Part shown: positions 6,376-7,242 of the stretch, in pieces
Layout: each line of letters starts with the position of its first letter
Position numbering within the stretch: the stretch's first letter is position 1
Source of the DNA: Asaia bogorensis
Lineage (GTDB): Bacteria > Pseudomonadota > Alphaproteobacteria > Acetobacterales > Acetobacteraceae
DNA length: 7,242 nt
Direction: 5' to 3'
Assembly (NCBI GenBank): GCA_945871455.1
Contig: CAMBXJ010000223.1
Location: 1-7,242, forward strand
Notes under the pieces: generated by a model
Told to the model about the DNA's origin: nothing
The model's input: the letters and a program-made list of their open reading frames with translations, nothing else
Database searches by the model: none
Made by a program: the position numbers and the translations under genes

Positions 6376-7050
6376 ATGCCGGGGCTTCAATCGGACTTTT
6401 TGCTGGATGGTGCGCGCGTGGTTGGGCAGCCACACGCCATCGAACGGGCATCTGACACGCGCGCGATCCATGTCTCGGGCTATGAGCGCGAAGGGCAGGA
6501 TTTCTATGCGACCCCTGAATGGGTGACCGAGGCCCTGCTGTCGCACGTGACATTTCGCGGCCGGATCTGGGAGCCTTGCTGCGGCACCGGTGCCATGACC
6601 CGTGTGCTGGAGTCGCACGGGCACGATGTGCATTCGACCGATATCATGGATCGCGGCTTCGGAATCGCCGGAGTGGATTTCCTGAGCTGCGACACGGTGC
6701 CGGCGGAATGCCGATCGATCGTCACCAATCCGCCCTACGGTGAAACCGGGACGCAGGTCGGCCAACGCCGATCGCCGAACGCAATGCGGAATTTCCTGCG
6801 GCATGCGCTGATGTTGACCGAGTCAGTGCAGGGGCAGCTTGCCCTGTTGGTGCGCCTGCAATGGATCGCCGGCCAGCGTGTCGCCGAACAGATGTCGGCG
6901 GGGCCGTTTGCGTCGGTGATCGTGCTGACTCACCGAATCCGCTGGTTCGATATGGGTGAGAAGACCAATCATGGGCAGCACCACCATGCCTGGGTGGTGT
7001 TCGACCATGCGCATCCAAAGGGCCAGCCTCCGGCGTTGTTGTACGCCTGA
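6376..7050 (+). CDS. Class I SAM-dependent DNA adenine-methyltransferase-like protein
   Basis: This 224-residue protein carries the order of motifs seen in small N6-adenine DNA methyltransferases, often phage-borne or orphan. FYATPEWVTEALL (43-55) corresponds to motif X. EPCCGTGAM (66-74) is the SAM-binding motif I, followed by STDI (87-90) with the expected acidic residue. NPPY (118-121) is catalytic motif IV. A C-terminal HHHAWVVFDH (202-211) resembles the h-A-W-f-v-W-d segment of phage-type enzymes. There is little room for a large target-recognition domain. No restriction endonuclease is nearby, so it would be an orphan enzyme; RNA or protein as substrate cannot be excluded. AGGG (6366-6369) lies 6 bases before ATG 6376. 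The frame is open far upstream, but that stretch is only the off-frame of the second exporter. The 14-base gap suggests cotranscription with the exporters. Confidence 0.85.
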   Translation: MPGLQSDFLLDGARVVGQPHAIERASDTRAIHVSGYEREGQDFYATPEWVTEALLSHVTFRGRIWEPCCGTGAMTRVLESHGHDVHSTDIMDRGFGIAGVDFLSCDTVPAECRSIVTNPPYGETGTQVGQRRSPNAMRNFLRHALMLTESVQGQLALLVRLQWIAGQRVAEQMSAGPFASVIVLTHRIRWFDMGEKTNHGQHHHAWVVFDHAHPKGQPPALLYA

Positions 7051-7062
7051 GGGCGAAGGGAT

Positions 7063-7151
7063 GGGGCTTCCGCCCCAATGCCCGCCCCAATTCCCCTTGG
7101 GGACCCAGACCAGGGCGCTGCCCTGGACCCGCCAAGGCCGACGGGCTTTGG
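7063..7151. repeat. Cluster of four small GC-rich hairpins
   Basis: Four consecutive inverted repeats follow the methyltransferase stop. GGGGC/GCCCC at 7063-7076 has a 4-base loop. CCCCAA/TTGGGG at 7085-7102 has a 6-base loop. CCAGGGC/GCCCTGG at 7110-7126 has a 3-base loop. CCAAGGCC/GGCTTTGG at 7132-7151 has a 4-base loop and one G-T pair. None is followed by a T run, so they are not classic intrinsic terminators. The arrangement looks like a repetitive extragenic palindrome type element; similar GC-rich hairpin strings are familiar between genes in high-GC alphaproteobacteria (general knowledge, not checked here). It may stabilise or end the operon transcript. Confidence 0.65.
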
Positions 7152-7152
7152 A

Positions 7153-7242
7153 ACTGGAACATTGTCGTTTGAACCCCTGGGGCCTACCCGGACGCAGACG
7201 GGTCCGGGTAGGCCCCAGGTGTTCAAACGACAATGTTCCAGT
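7153..7242. repeat. 41-base inverted repeat at the right edge
   Basis: The left arm (7153-7193, beginning ACTGGAACATTGTCG) and the right arm (7202-7242, ending CGACAATGTTCCAGT) are reverse complements at 40 of 41 positions, with one mismatch (7175 against 7220) and an 8-base loop (7194-7201). The right arm ends on the last base of the window, so the repeat could extend further. It could be a strong bidirectional terminator, a fold-back mobile element, paired element ends, or an assembly artefact if the window end is also a contig end. No T run is visible. Confidence 0.9.

Noticed and set aside
3995..6553. 852-codon open frame on the minus strand, antisense to both exporters
   Set aside because: Its product is rich in His, Gln, Arg, Gly and Pro with no recognisable domain. 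It is the complement of two well-supported, mutually homologous MFS genes in the same frame, and such open antisense frames are expected in GC-rich DNA.
7093..7102. CCCCTTGGGG as a separate terminator
   Set aside because: The loop would be only two bases and there is no T run; the better pairing is CCCCAA (7085-7090) with TTGGGG (7097-7102).

Overview
The window is GC-rich bacterial DNA with wobble-GC codon use. Gene types and style (a two-helix methyl-accepting chemotaxis protein with an alphaproteobacterial-type C-terminus, EntS-like exporters, dense GC-rich hairpin repeats) suggest an alphaproteobacterium, plausibly Rhodospirillales/Acetobacteraceae. That assignment is inference from style only. 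It contains six protein genes, one of them cut by the left edge.

Left half, minus strand: a short MetE-type (cobalamin-independent methionine synthase, catalytic-domain-only) methyltransferase runs off the left edge (1-1030). Upstream of it is a 258-base gap holding a 12-base tandem repeat. Next comes a probable two-gene transcription unit: an exported rhodanese-fold protein lacking the catalytic cysteine (2990-3415, TTG start), followed 21 bases later by a methyl-accepting chemotaxis protein (1289-2968). The two may form a periplasmic binding/sensing pair.

Right half, plus strand: after a divergent intergenic region (3416-3796) come two tandem MFS exporter genes (3797-5047 and 5111-6361). 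They are exactly equal in length (416 codons) and about 62% identical by gapless hand alignment. A class I SAM-dependent DNA adenine-methyltransferase-like gene (6376-7050) follows after 14 bases. The three look like one operon.

The most unusual structure is the junction of the two MFS genes. It is a 14-base tandem repeat in which every unit carries ATGA. The stop of the first exporter, five successive 4-5-codon mini-ORFs and the start of the second exporter are therefore linked by six consecutive ATGA stop/start overlaps that cycle through all three frames. This looks like a translational relay built by repeated duplication of the first gene's last codons. The right end of the window is non-coding: a cluster of small GC-rich hairpins, then a 41-base inverted repeat (40/41 matched) that ends exactly at the last base.
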